A program made the position numbers and the translations under genes. A stretch of 64,000 nt of DNA, taken from NCBI RefSeq assembly GCF_913773635.1, contig NZ_CAJYGQ010000006.1, positions 548,859-612,858 of the forward strand, in the 5' to 3' direction. A model generated the notes under the pieces. The model had not been told where the DNA came from. It ran no database searches and saw only the letters and a program-made list of their open reading frames with translations. Positions 26,239 through 36,200 of the stretch are shown in pieces. Position 1 is the stretch's first letter; each line of letters opens with the position of its first letter. The DNA is from an uncultured Mucilaginibacter sp. GTDB taxonomy: Bacteria > Bacteroidota > Bacteroidia > Sphingobacteriales > Sphingobacteriaceae.

Positions 26239-26648
26239 TTTTGTAACAAGGTTAGACAATTGTTGACGGCCGTATCAAATTTAGGCTATTAACACTTGTA
26301 AAACAAAAGAGTTGGTTGAGCTTTCTGTAATCTGAAGTATCGCCCTTAAAATCGTCATCTTAATTTCCCTCAACTATATCTTTTTACAAGATTTTCGTTG
26401 CGTCAAGTTTCAATTTTTTAAAGGTAAATTAACAGTTTTGCATCATTAAGTACCTGTGATAGTACATAGCTTTCAGTGATTAAATAGCCGTTTTAGAGCG
26501 TTCATAGATAGATGATCACTAACGGATGTAATATTATCAAAGCGGTCCATTAAAGCCGGGGTCAAGGTTAACTGGCTTGAGGAAGTTTGGGCTTAAAAAA
26601 AGCTTTATCAAATCGACACTTTTAGGATGACTATTGACACTTAAACAA
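26239..26648. other. Gene-free gap between helicase-nuclease and tRNA-Leu
   Basis: About 410 AT-rich bases without a convincing open frame, RNA element or mobile-element end. It must hold the helicase promoter. The word GACACTT occurs twice near 26620-26645. I see no copy of the tRNA 3' end that would mark an integration site. Confidence 0.5.
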
Positions 26649-26677
26649 AAAGGGTTGCTCTTTTGGAGCAACCCTTT
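26649..26677 (-). terminator. Terminator of tRNA-Leu
   Basis: Perfect 12-bp stem AAAGGGTTGCTC/GAGCAACCCTTT with a 5-nt loop. On the minus strand it is followed by TTTTGTTT, an intrinsic terminator 28 bases after the tRNA. Confidence 0.9.
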
Positions 26678-26704
26678 CAAAAGTCGGATTTAAGTCCGAT
26701 CACG

Positions 26705-26788
26705 TACCCAGAGCCGGGGTCGAACCGGCACGGCCTTGCGGCCACAGGTGTTTGAGACCAGCGCGTCTACCGATTCCGCCATCTGGGC
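26705..26788 (-). tRNA. tRNA-Leu (anticodon CAA)
   Basis: 84 nt on the minus strand. Acceptor GCCCAGA pairs with TCTGGGT (first pair G-T), discriminator A, CCA not encoded. The D-arm has AATCGGTAGACG. The anticodon loop CTCAAAC gives CAA. The long variable arm TGGCCGCAAGGCCG marks a class II tRNA, and the T-loop is GGTTCGACCCC. The anticodon stem CTGGT/ACCTG holds one T-T mismatch. It reads the leucine codon UUG. Confidence 0.95.
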
Positions 26789-26805
26789 CTGTCCGCAACT
26801 TCCTT

Positions 26806-27333
26806 TCAGAAGCGGGATGCAAATGTATTCAAACTATCCTTAATTCGCAACAAATATTTTTGTCTGTAGTAAATATCAGCAATTTGATTAAGCCGACTTT
26901 CTTTTGCCGTGTCATTAAGTGTTTCATAATCAGTAGTAAGCTTGCTCAGTTCCTCACTCAAATTATCTTCAACAGCGAGCGCCTCAGCACGCAATTTGGC
27001 CAGTTCTTCCGCATCATCAACCTCCATCAGCCTTTCATTAAGGTCCATCATCTCCATTAAAAAGTCGGCAGGCAATTGAGGTTTCGCTCCCTCGTTTACA
27101 AAACCATGCTGTTTTAATATATACTCTAAACGTTTAGCGGAATTGCTGAGCGTGTTGTATGCTTTATTGTTTATGGTTGAAATTTCCAGTATCTCCTGCT
27201 GTTTTGCTTCATCTTCGTTTGCAAAAAAGTCGGGGTGATATTGCTTGCTTAATGAGTAGAACTTATTTTTTATTGCGGCCTCATCCGGGTTAAAGGACTC
27301 GGGTATATTATAAAATTCAAAAAAATTAATCAT
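26806..27333 (-). CDS. hscB: Fe-S cluster assembly co-chaperone HscB
   Basis: About 175 aa. An N-terminal J-domain carries the HPD motif (about residues 33-35, in KQYHPDFFAN) and is followed by the C-terminal helical bundle that binds the scaffold IscU. HscB stimulates HscA, which transfers clusters from IscU. No hscA, iscU or iscS gene is nearby, as is common in Bacteroidota. ATG 27333 is preferred over TTG 27339. The tRNA-Leu gene follows on the same strand 17 bases after the stop. Confidence 0.9.
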   Translation of the reverse strand: MINFFEFYNIPESFNPDEAAIKNKFYSLSKQYHPDFFANEDEAKQQEILEISTINNKAYNTLSNSAKRLEYILKQHGFVNEGAKPQLPADFLMEMMDLNERLMEVDDAEELAKLRAEALAVEDNLSEELSKLTTDYETLNDTAKESRLNQIADIYYRQKYLLRIKDSLNTFASRF

Positions 27334-27505
27334 GTACAAAGTATTGATGTAATAAGGTAAAGGTATATATTTAAATAAATGTTTAGCCCTTTTTACATAT
27401 TGTTAAGTCTGTAAAGTTTATGCGGAAAATATAAAGCATCAGGCAAGATAAAACCATTTCGTAATGAGTGCGTTAACATGTTTTTAAGCCAATCATTCAC
27501 ACCCT

Positions 27506-27943
27506 ATGAAACGTTTCTTTGCTCCATACAATCTGCCTGCCAGCCTGGATTTTGCCCTTTTATTGTTGCGATTTTCTTGCGGAATTGCGTTTATAATGCA
27601 TGGCTGGGGAAAAATTCAAAGTCCAATGAGCTGGATGGGGCCCGATTCATTTATCCCTCCCGTATTTCAGGCATTAGCTGCGATATCTGAATTTGGAGGA
27701 GGCATAGCACTGGTATTAGGTTTAGCCACACGTTTGGCCGCTTTAGGTATAATGATTACGATGGCTGTAGCGGTTTACGTACATGCCGTTATGGGTGGCG
27801 ATCCTTTTGTTAGTGCAACCGGAGGTAAATCATATGAATTAGCTGCAAACTACCTGTGTATAGCGTTAGTGTTTTTGGCCGCCGGAGCCGGGCGTTTTTC
27901 ACTAGACAAATTAATCTTTGGCGACAGGGCCAACCTGTCATAA
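27506..27943 (+). CDS. DoxX family membrane protein
   Basis: 145 aa with four predicted transmembrane helices. The DoxX pattern is present: FALLLLRFSCGIAFIMHGWGK in helix 1, then EFGGGIALVLGLATRLAALGI. DoxX relatives are inner-membrane proteins linked to redox or stress responses, but most have no assigned reaction. A VOC-fold gene follows 10 bases downstream and is probably co-transcribed. Confidence 0.9.
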   Translation: MKRFFAPYNLPASLDFALLLLRFSCGIAFIMHGWGKIQSPMSWMGPDSFIPPVFQALAAISEFGGGIALVLGLATRLAALGIMITMAVAVYVHAVMGGDPFVSATGGKSYELAANYLCIALVFLAAGAGRFSLDKLIFGDRANLS

Positions 27944-27953
27944 AATATAAATT

Positions 27954-28343
27954 ATGTTTAAAGACACCAAAGCATTTAGTGGCTTTTCGGTTGATGATAT
28001 TGAAAAGGCCAAACACTTTTACACTACTGTTTTAGGATTAGATGTTGAGGAGTTGGACATGCCGGGCACTTTGCGCCTGCATATTGCTGGCGGTGGCAAA
28101 ATACTTATCTATGCCAAACCCAATCATAATCCTGCAACATTTACCATACTAAACTTCCCGGTGAGGAATATTGAAGCAGCGGTTGTTGAGCTTACAGCGA
28201 AGGGTGTAAGATTTAAAATTTATGACGAGCCGAATTTTAAAACTAATGAAAAGGGTATTTTTTTAGGCGGCGGACCAAAAATTGCATGGTTTAAAGACCC
28301 TGCCGGTAATTTTCTTTCAATTATTGAAGAAGGGCAATCTTAA
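27954..28343 (+). CDS. VOC family (glyoxalase/bleomycin-resistance fold) protein
   Basis: 129 aa, one glyoxalase-like domain of two beta-alpha-beta-beta-beta modules: [19 protein letters not shown] at the start and [17 protein letters not shown] at the end. The conserved terminal Glu of the metal site is in SIIEE. Members are lyases, dioxygenases or binding proteins; the substrate is unknown. Cytoplasmic, and probably in an operon with the DoxX gene. Confidence 0.9.
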   Translation: MFKDTKAFSGFSVDDIEKAKHFYTTVLGLDVEELDMPGTLRLHIAGGGKILIYAKPNHNPATFTILNFPVRNIEAAVVELTAKGVRFKIYDEPNFKTNEKGIFLGGGPKIAWFKDPAGNFLSIIEEGQS

Positions 28344-28447
28344 TAATGAGTCTCTGAAAACGCAAGGTATTTATTATCTTCACTACCTAAATAAGCTCGA
28401 GCAATTTAACTTCAGTTAATAGCTGAGTTACTTTTCAGGTACTTTTT

Positions 28448-30055
28448 ATGCACAATACCTTACTTCAATTCCTTCTTCTTTTAACAGTAGCCTTTTTACT
28501 GATTTTACTTGCCCGTCGTTTAAAAATTGCTTATCCCATATTTCTGGTGCTGGCAGGTTTAATCATCAGTAATATACCGGGCATGCCGGTAATCAATATT
28601 GAACCCGACCTTGTTTTTTTGATATTCCTCCCCCCGCTTTTGTATGAAGCTGCCTGGTGGACGTCGTGGAATGAATTCTGGAAATGGAAGCGTCCTATAT
28701 CGTTATTGGCCTTCGGGTTGGTATTTTTGACATCATCCGTAGTTGCGTATACAGCATCAGCCTTTATACCCGGCTTTACCTTAGCAACGGGCTTCTTACT
28801 CGGCGGTATAATTTCACCGCCTGATGCTATTGCTGCTACATCGGTTTTAAAAAGCATAAGGGTTCCAAAACGAATAATTACCATACTTGAAGGCGAAAGC
28901 CTGGTAAACGATGCCTCGAGTTTAACGGTATTCAGGTTTGCTTTGGCTACAGCAATAGCAGGTCACTTTTCTTTTCAGGAAGCATCGGTGAGTTTTGTAA
29001 CGGTTACTATAATGGGTATAGTTATTGGCTTGGCCGTTGCTCATGTTATGTACTTAATTCACAGGTTTCTGCCAACCACTGCAAGTATCGACTCGGCATT
29101 TACACTAGTCGCTCCATACCTGATGTACCTGGCTGCCGAGGAGTTTCACTTTTCAGGCGTTATGGCAGTTGTAAGCGGTGGATTATTTTTATCATACAGG
29201 TCACACGAAATATTTGTTGATGGTCAAAGTCGTTTTCAAACCATAAATGTTTGGTCAACCATATCCATCATACTAAACGGACTTGTGTTTATAATGATTG
29301 GACTTGGTTTGCCCAGTATAGTTGCCGGCTTGGAGGGCTACTCATTAATGCAGGCCTCGGTTTATGGCTTACTGGTAAGTGCATTGGTTATTGCAATCCG
29401 CATGGCATGGATATATCCGGCAACCTTTGTACCGCGTTGGTTGTTTAAAAGCCTGCGTTTAAAGGAACCCCACCCGGGTTGGAAAGGGCCATTTGTTATT
29501 GGCTGGGCGGGTATGCGTGGCGTGGTATCGCTTGCAGCGGCTTTGTCATTACCGTTAACGGTTAATAATGGTCAGCCCCTACCCGAACGAAATCTTATCA
29601 TCTTCATAACATTTGTAGTGATATTGGTTACCCTTGTTTTTCAGGGCCTCACACTACCCTGGATTATTAAATTGCTCAACATGCAAGAGGTTGATATTAT
29701 GATACCAATTGAGCAGCAGGAAGCAGAGATAAGGATTCGCTTGACAAAAGCTGCCATTGACAGGCTTGAGCATGACTACAAGGAAGACCTGGCAAATAAC
29801 AGTCTATTAGTTGCACTTAAGAACGAGTATGAGAGCAATCTCAATCACACCAGCCAAAAACTGGAGTGTATGGAATGCGCCCAAAATGGTAAAAGAGAAC
29901 TAGCCGTTTACCGGCGCATTATTAAAGACATTTACAAAGCGCAGCGCAAAGAGCTATACTTATTACGTAAGCATAAGCTGTTTTCTGATGATGCCATTCG
30001 CAAGGAAGAAATGCAGATCGATATATCAGAAATGAGAGTCGATACTCTTCAATAA
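28448..30055 (+). CDS. Na+/H+ antiporter (CPA1/NhaP type)
   Basis: 535 aa. About 12 transmembrane helices fill the first 420 residues. The ion-binding ND motif is in GESLVNDASSLTVF (residues 147-160), preceded by the helix motif SPPDAIAATSVLKS, and WAGMRGVVSLAAALSLP is the conserved helix 10-11 region. A soluble C-terminal tail of about 115 residues contains a CxxC (ECMEC). It exchanges cytoplasmic Na+ for protons for pH and salt control. The ATG is preceded by TACTTTTT, close to a -7 box. Confidence 0.93.
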   Translation: MHNTLLQFLLLLTVAFLLILLARRLKIAYPIFLVLAGLIISNIPGMPVINIEPDLVFLIFLPPLLYEAAWWTSWNEFWKWKRPISLLAFGLVFLTSSVVAYTASAFIPGFTLATGFLLGGIISPPDAIAATSVLKSIRVPKRIITILEGESLVNDASSLTVFRFALATAIAGHFSFQEASVSFVTVTIMGIVIGLAVAHVMYLIHRFLPTTASIDSAFTLVAPYLMYLAAEEFHFSGVMAVVSGGLFLSYRSHEIFVDGQSRFQTINVWSTISIILNGLVFIMIGLGLPSIVAGLEGYSLMQASVYGLLVSALVIAIRMAWIYPATFVPRWLFKSLRLKEPHPGWKGPFVIGWAGMRGVVSLAAALSLPLTVNNGQPLPERNLIIFITFVVILVTLVFQGLTLPWIIKLLNMQEVDIMIPIEQQEAEIRIRLTKAAIDRLEHDYKEDLANNSLLVALKNEYESNLNHTSQKLECMECAQNGKRELAVYRRIIKDIYKAQRKELYLLRKHKLFSDDAIRKEEMQIDISEMRVDTLQ

Positions 30056-30150
30056 AAACGATTGAAATACTTTATTTCAAAAGACAACATAATAACTTTT
30101 AAATTGAAAGTACTTTTGTATATTCGGAACAAAGGAATTTAAATATTTTT

Positions 30151-30483
30151 ATGTCACAACAGATAACAGTAGTACCGCAAAACTTTGCTTCCTTAAAATT
30201 ACGCATGCTTATTGGCGGCGGCGTAGCATTTGTGCTTATCACGATCTTTTTGTTGCCTGTAAAAAACGTACGGCCCGAATGGGGACAATTTTGGATGGTA
30301 CGGCCGTTTGTTATAGTTCCGCTTGCAGGTGCAACGGGTGGTGCCGCATCTTACTATTTAACTAAACATTTACCGCAAACCGGATGGTTTAAGGTGGCTA
30401 CCGTTTTGTTGAGTTTGGTAGTGTACATTATTGGCTTATGGTTGGGAACCGTATTAGGTTTGGCAGGCACCCTTTGGGATTAA
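30151..30483 (+). CDS. Small three-helix membrane protein, function unknown
   Basis: 110 aa with three hydrophobic helices (MLIGGGVAFVLITIFLLP, VIVPLAGATGGAASYYL, VATVLLSLVVYIIGLWLG). Homologous short proteins in this group are sometimes named as KefB-related, but nothing here shows a transport motif. It lies 95 bases after the antiporter gene on the same strand and before a shared terminator. Confidence 0.75.
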   Translation: MSQQITVVPQNFASLKLRMLIGGGVAFVLITIFLLPVKNVRPEWGQFWMVRPFVIVPLAGATGGAASYYLTKHLPQTGWFKVATVLLSLVVYIIGLWLGTVLGLAGTLWD

Positions 30484-30490
30484 GTTATTT

Positions 30491-30530
30491 AAAAAAAGGT
30501 CCTGCCAAATTTATCAGCAGGACCTTTTTT
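30491..30530. terminator. Bidirectional terminator
   Basis: AAAAGGTCCTGC pairs with GCAGGACCTTTT around an 11-nt loop; A-run on the left and T-run on the right. It serves both the small membrane protein and the convergent SDR gene. Confidence 0.9.
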
Positions 30531-30536
30531 ATTTAG

Positions 30537-31301
30537 CTAGTTATTTAACCTTATAAAGCCTCCATCAATAGCATAGTCAGATCCGGTAATAAAGCCGGCT
30601 TCATCTGAGCACAGGTATAAGGCCAGTGCTGCTATTTCATCGGGCTTACCCATGCGACCAATAGGTTGACTTTTGGATAATTTATCAAACATTTCTTCTT
30701 CTTGTCCTGCATAATTTTTCGCTATAAAGCCGTCAACAAACGGAGTATGTACGCGTGCAGGTGATATGCTATTGCTTCTGATATTGTCGTGCAGATAATC
30801 TCGTGCTATTGACATGCTCATGGCGTGTATAGCGCCCTTGCTCATGCTGTAGGCAAATCTATCAGCAATACCAACTGATGAAGCAATAGAAGCCATACTT
30901 ACAATAACACCGCCACCGTTATTTTTCATTAAGGGTATAGCAGCGTAAAAACAATTGTAAGCACCTTTTACGTTTACGTTATAAACGCGTTCAAAATCAG
31001 CTTCGCCTGTTTTTTCAACATTGCCAACATGAGCAATACCTGCATTATTTACAAGTACATCAACTTTGTCAATGCCAGCAAACAACTCAACAATCTGCTG
31101 CTGATTGGTTACATCGCCGCTATGCGCAAATGCCAGTCCACCCTCGGCTTTAATTTCGTCAAGTGTTTGTTGCGCAGCGTCGGTATTCAACTCAATAATG
31201 TGCACGGTAGCACCTTGTTTGGCAAATAGTTTTGATATTGCTTTACCTATACCGCTGCCGCCACCTGTAATTACGGCCGATTTGCTTTTTAAACTAAACA
31301 T
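30537..31301 (-). CDS. SDR family oxidoreductase
   Basis: 254 aa classical short-chain dehydrogenase. The cofactor motif TGGGSGIGK is at residues 12-20, NNAG (about 87-90) follows, and the catalytic S...YxxxK is YSMSKGAIHAM. Asp or Glu after strand 2 (IIELNTD) suggests NAD(H) preference. The C-terminus IDGGF is typical of the fabG-like group. The substrate is unknown. It is transcribed alone. Confidence 0.93.
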   Translation of the reverse strand: MFSLKSKSAVITGGGSGIGKAISKLFAKQGATVHIIELNTDAAQQTLDEIKAEGGLAFAHSGDVTNQQQIVELFAGIDKVDVLVNNAGIAHVGNVEKTGEADFERVYNVNVKGAYNCFYAAIPLMKNNGGGVIVSMASIASSVGIADRFAYSMSKGAIHAMSMSIARDYLHDNIRSNSISPARVHTPFVDGFIAKNYAGQEEEMFDKLSKSQPIGRMGKPDEIAALALYLCSDEAGFITGSDYAIDGGFIRLNN

Positions 31302-31565
31302 ATAATTAATTTGGTTTACGTTTTGTTATTAGTTAGATATAATTTATGCTATGCAGATACCTGCAAATTAAGTGTCAATATGGATGGCTTGCAAATAAAT
31401 GTTTTAAGCAACCCAACCGCTAATTTATTTTAGCATGTTAGTGTACTATTTTACCTGGCGGCAAGTTAGTAAATTAGCATATATGCACTTGATGTAATGC
31501 CATACTTGTAACATTTGCGTTAAATAATATGCATTTTGATTTTTTATCTATATTAGCAGTCAGAA

Positions 31566-31958
31566 ATGAAGTGGTTAGTTAGGATATTTCTGCCTTTAAG
31601 CCTTATCTTGTTTTGCGACCTGGCATTAACTGCTAATTCGCTGCAAGACAGGGATATTTTTGGCTATACATCCGCAACCCATGTTTCTCTTAAAGCTGAT
31701 AAAGGCACAAAATTTACCAGCAAGCACAAGCATAAAAATCATCACAATGTTCCGGATGAGGAGCTTAAAGATGATACCGACGAATCATCAACAAACAAAA
31801 AGCTATCCGCTCATGATGATTTTTCTTCGCATTTCTTTTACACAAGGGTAGCTGCCATCAACGGGCATTACCTAAAATCATGCTTCAGTTTAAGCCGTTG
31901 TATTCAATATCCGGCATCTAATAAATTATACCGCTCTATAAGCGTTTTCCGTATTTGA
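31566..31958 (+). CDS. Small secreted His/Lys-rich protein upstream of RND operon
   Basis: 130 aa, not recognised. A signal peptide (hydrophobic IFLPLSLILFCDLALTA) is followed by a charged stretch KHKHKNHHNVPDEELKDD with clustered histidines and acidic residues, which could bind metal or protons. The last part has two cysteines (KSCFSLSRC). It lies 161 bases before the RND adaptor on the same strand, so it may be a regulatory or sensing companion; no direct evidence. Coding status is moderately secure. Confidence 0.5.
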   Translation: MKWLVRIFLPLSLILFCDLALTANSLQDRDIFGYTSATHVSLKADKGTKFTSKHKHKNHHNVPDEELKDDTDESSTNKKLSAHDDFSSHFFYTRVAAINGHYLKSCFSLSRCIQYPASNKLYRSISVFRI

Positions 31959-32119
31959 TTTTAATCTTCTTTGCAGTGCAATGTCCTGTTGCCTGCATCT
32001 TTGTTTCCCTTTGAATTAGTTATCATGTGTACTAATTCGGCAGGGATTTGCGCGTCCCTGTTTTATTCACACCGCTAAAAATAGCAATCAATCTTTCCGA
32101 TTAATATTTATAAACTATC

Positions 32120-33199
32120 ATGAAGTATTTATTCGTGGTTACAGGTTTGTGCGTTGCACTATGCCATACCAGCTGTAAGCAAAAAGAAAAGCAAAAAGAA
32201 GAAGAGTCGAAGCTTTTAGTAACAAGTCCGTTAAAAATGGACACCTCTATTGTAAATGAATATGTATGCCAGGTGCGCTCCATACGGCATATTGAGTTAC
32301 GCGCCCAAGAGCGTGGCTATCTTGAAAAAAGCTTTGTAGATGAAGGCCAGTTTGTAAAGAAAGGCCAGCTGCTTTTTCAAATTATGCCCAAGCTTTACGG
32401 CGCCGAAATTGACAAGGCAAAAGCCGAAGTTGATCTTTCGCAAATTGAATATCAAAACACCAAAAAGCTGCGCGATAGTAATATTGTAGCTCCTAATGAG
32501 CTGGCTATGGCCAAAGCCAAGCTAAATAAATCAAAGGCTGAACTTTCTTTGATGAAGGTGCACTACCAATTCACCGAAATACGTGCTCCTTATGATGGCT
32601 ACATTGACCGCCTGCAGGTGCGTATAGGTAGTTTGCTTGACGAGGGCGACTTGCTCACCACTTTGAGTGATAACAGCCAAATGTGGGTTTACTATAACGT
32701 ACCCGAGGCCGAATACCTTGATTATAAAACACAAGGCAGCCAAAAAAAGCAAACAGTAAACTTATTAATGGCCAACCATCAGGTATTTAAATACCCTGGT
32801 GTGGTTGAAACCATCGAAGCCGATTTTGATAACGAAACGGGTAATATACCGTTCAGGGCCACCTTCCCTAACCCCGACGGGCTTTTACGTCATGGCGAAA
32901 CGGGCAATGTTGAAATGACCGTACCTCTGAAAGATGCACTTATTATACCGCAAAAGGCAACTTTTGAGGTATTGGAAAAAAAGTACGTTTATGTTGTTGA
33001 TAACGCCAACCGCGTACACGCCCGCGAGATAACCATTGGCGCCGATATGGCCGATTTATACGAGATACGCTCAGGGTTAAATGCCAATGATAAAATCTTG
33101 CTTGAAGGCCTGCGTAAGGTGAATAACGACGATAAGATTGCTTACAACTATGTAAACATGAGAAAGGTATTGCCTGAATTAAGGTTACATGCCGAATAG
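32120..33199 (+). CDS. RND efflux periplasmic adaptor (membrane fusion) lipoprotein
   Basis: 359 aa lipoprotein with lipobox HTSC. Domains in order: short barrel-sandwich half (ELRAQERGYLEKSFVDEGQFVKKGQLLF), alpha-helical hairpin (about residues 90-135), second lipoyl half (IRAPYDGYIDRLQVRIGSLLDEGDLL), beta-barrel and membrane-proximal domain. It bridges the inner-membrane pump and the outer-membrane duct. First gene of the three-gene RND operon. Confidence 0.95.
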   Translation: MKYLFVVTGLCVALCHTSCKQKEKQKEEESKLLVTSPLKMDTSIVNEYVCQVRSIRHIELRAQERGYLEKSFVDEGQFVKKGQLLFQIMPKLYGAEIDKAKAEVDLSQIEYQNTKKLRDSNIVAPNELAMAKAKLNKSKAELSLMKVHYQFTEIRAPYDGYIDRLQVRIGSLLDEGDLLTTLSDNSQMWVYYNVPEAEYLDYKTQGSQKKQTVNLLMANHQVFKYPGVVETIEADFDNETGNIPFRATFPNPDGLLRHGETGNVEMTVPLKDALIIPQKATFEVLEKKYVYVVDNANRVHAREITIGADMADLYEIRSGLNANDKILLEGLRKVNNDDKIAYNYVNMRKVLPELRLHAE

Positions 33200-33221
33200 C
33201 TAATCCTCAAAACTTTCTAAA

Positions 33222-36200
33222 ATGTTTAATAAATTTATTCAAAGACCGGTACTTGCTATTGTATTGTCGCTGGTCATTGTTTTTATGGGGGCACTGGCTA
33301 TTGAAACTTTACCGGTTTCGCAGTTCCCATCAATAGCTCCACCTATGGTGGTGGTTAACATAGCCTATCCCGGTGCCAGTGCCGATGTGCTGGTTAACTC
33401 AGTTTTAATACCAATGGAGAAAGCCATCAACGGCGCTCCGGGTATGAAATACATGACATCAGATGCCACCAGCGCAGGTGAAGCAACCGTACAGGTTGTG
33501 TTTGATTTAGGTACCGACCCTAACCAGGCAGTAGTAAATGTAAAAAATCGTATTGAGCAAATTACCAATCGCCTGCCCGAACTGGTTCAGCGTGAGGGTT
33601 TGATAGTGAGCTACACCTCTCCTAACATGTTAATGTACGTTAACTTGTACAGTACCGACCCTAAGGCAAACGAAAACTTTCTGTACAACTTTGCCGGTGT
33701 TAATATTGTTAACGAAATAAGCCGCCTTAAAGGTGTTGGTAGTGCCAAAATATTAGGTAGCCGCCAGTATGCCATGCGCGTTTGGTTAAAGCCAGATCGT
33801 ATGCGTGCCTACAACGTATCAACCGATGAGGTTATGGAGGCGCTTTCTCAGCAAAGCATTATTGGCTCTCCCGGCCGTTTAGGTCAAAGCACGGGCAAAC
33901 GCTCGCAATCATTAGAGTATGTGCTTACTTATAAAGGAAGGTACAGTAAGCCCGAAGAATACAAAGACGTTATTATTCGTGCCAACAAAAACGGTGAAAT
34001 TCTTTATTTGAAAGATATAGCTGATGTTGAATTAGGCAGTGAGTTTTACGATATCTATTCTAACATGGATGGACATCCGTCTGCTGCTATAACCTTAAAA
34101 CAAACTTACGGAAGTAATGCTAGTGAAGTTATTAAAGAAGTAAAGGCAAAGCTGGAGGAAATTAAAAAAACATCGTTTCCTCCCGGAATGGACTACCAGA
34201 TTAGCTATGACGTATCAAGTTTTCTTGATGCATCAATTGAAAAAGTAATACATACATTGGTTGAGGCATTTGTGCTGGTTGCTTTTGTGGTATTCATCTT
34301 CCTTGGCGATTGGCGCTCAACGTTAATACCGGCAATAGCGGTTCCGGTATCATTAATTGGAGCCTTTTTCTTCATGCAGTTATTTGGCTTAACCATAAAT
34401 CTGATAACGCTTTTTGCGCTTGTATTGGCTATTGGTGTGGTGGTTGACGATGCCATTGTGGTGGTTGAAGCGGTACACGCAAAAATGGCCGAAGAGCACT
34501 TATCCCCTTTTAAAGCAGTAAAGCAGGTTTTGCAGGAAATAAGCGGAGCCATTATAGCTATCACATTCCTCATGACGGCGGTATTTGTACCGGTAACTTT
34601 TATGACTGGTCCTGTAGGTATATTTTATCGTCAGTTTGCAATTACCATGGCTACATCAATTGTAATATCAGGTATAGTGGCATTAACGCTTACTCCGGTA
34701 TTATGTGCCATGATATTGAAGCCGCATGGTGCTCACAAAAAGAAATCGATAGTTGACAAAGCTTTAGACGGATTTAACAACGTTTTCGAAAAGGTTACAG
34801 GCAGATATACAAGTTTGCTAACCGTTATTGTTAACCGCCGTACGGTTACATTTGGTTTGTTACTGGCTTTCTGCGCTGGTATATACTTTACTGCCGATTC
34901 ATTACCTACCGGTTTCATCCCTAATGAAGATCAGGGACAGGTTTATGCCATTATTCAAACCCCTCCGGGTTCAACGCTTGAACGTACCAACGCCATATCG
35001 CATGAACTTCAAAAAATTGCTGAACATGTAGACGGCGTTCAGTCGGTATCGGCACTGGCCGGTTACGAAGTATTGACCGAAGGACGTGGCTCAAACGCCG
35101 GTACGTGTTTAATTAACTTGAAAGACTGGTCGGAACGTAAGCATTCAGCCAAAGAGATTATTGAAAAACTTGAAGAAAAAGCGCATGAAATACCCGGCGC
35201 AACCATAGAGTTTTTTGAACCACCGGCTGTACCAGGTTACGGAGCCGCAGGCGGTTTCTCATTGCGTTTGTTAGATAAAACTAATTCAGGTGATTATGCA
35301 TCATTTGGTAAAGTAAACGAAGAGTTTATGACGGCCCTTAAAAAGCGCAAAGAGCTTACCGGCTTGTTTACCTTTTTTGCATCAAACTATCCGCAATACG
35401 AATTAGAAATTGATAACAAGGCCGCCATGCAAAAGGGTGTTACTATAAGCACGGCAATGAACAATTTGTCCATACTTATAGGTAGTACTTATGAGCAGGG
35501 CTTTATAAGGTTTGGTAACTTCTTCAAGGTATATGTTCAATCATCGCCTGAGTATCGTGCTTTGCCCGAAGATGTTTTGAAGCTGTACGTTAAAAATAAC
35601 CGTGATGAAATGGTGCCTTACTCAGCCTTCATGAAAATAAAAAAGAAGCAAGGGCTGAACGAAATCACCCGTTTTAACATGTATACCGCATCGGCCATTA
35701 ACGGGGCGCCGGCCATTGGCTACAGTAGCGGTGAGGCTATCAAAGTTATACAGGAGGTTGCCAAAGAAACCTTACCAAGAGGTTATGATATTGATTGGCT
35801 TGGCTTATCAAAAGATGAAGTAGGGCGCGGTAATGAGGCAATCTACATCTTTATTGTTGTACTCATATTTGTTTATATGGTGTTGGCCGCTCAATATGAA
35901 AGCTTCATCATTCCGTTGGCGGTTATCTTCTCTTTACCAGCCGGTGTATTTGGTGCGTTTATACTGCTTAAAATCATGGGCCTTGCCAATGATATTTATG
36001 CACAGGTAGGTTTGGTAATGCTTGTTGGGTTACTGGGTAAAAATGCGGTACTGATAGTTGAGTTTGCCATTCAAAAACATCAGCAAGGGTCAACGGTACT
36101 CGAAGCCGCTATTGAAGGTGCAAAGGTGCGCTTCCGCCCTATTTTAATGACTTCGTTTGCTTTTGTGGCGGGTTTAATTCCTTTGTTGTTCGCATCAGGT

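Noticed and set aside
26705..26788. tRNA-Leu as an integration site of a mobile element
   Set aside because: No integrase and no second copy of the tRNA 3' end within the window.
21556..27333. A full multi-gene defence island around the DUF4011 protein
   Set aside because: No restriction, CRISPR, toxin-antitoxin or integrase gene adjoins it; neighbours are B12 uptake, tRNA-Leu and hscB. Only the single gene is arguable.
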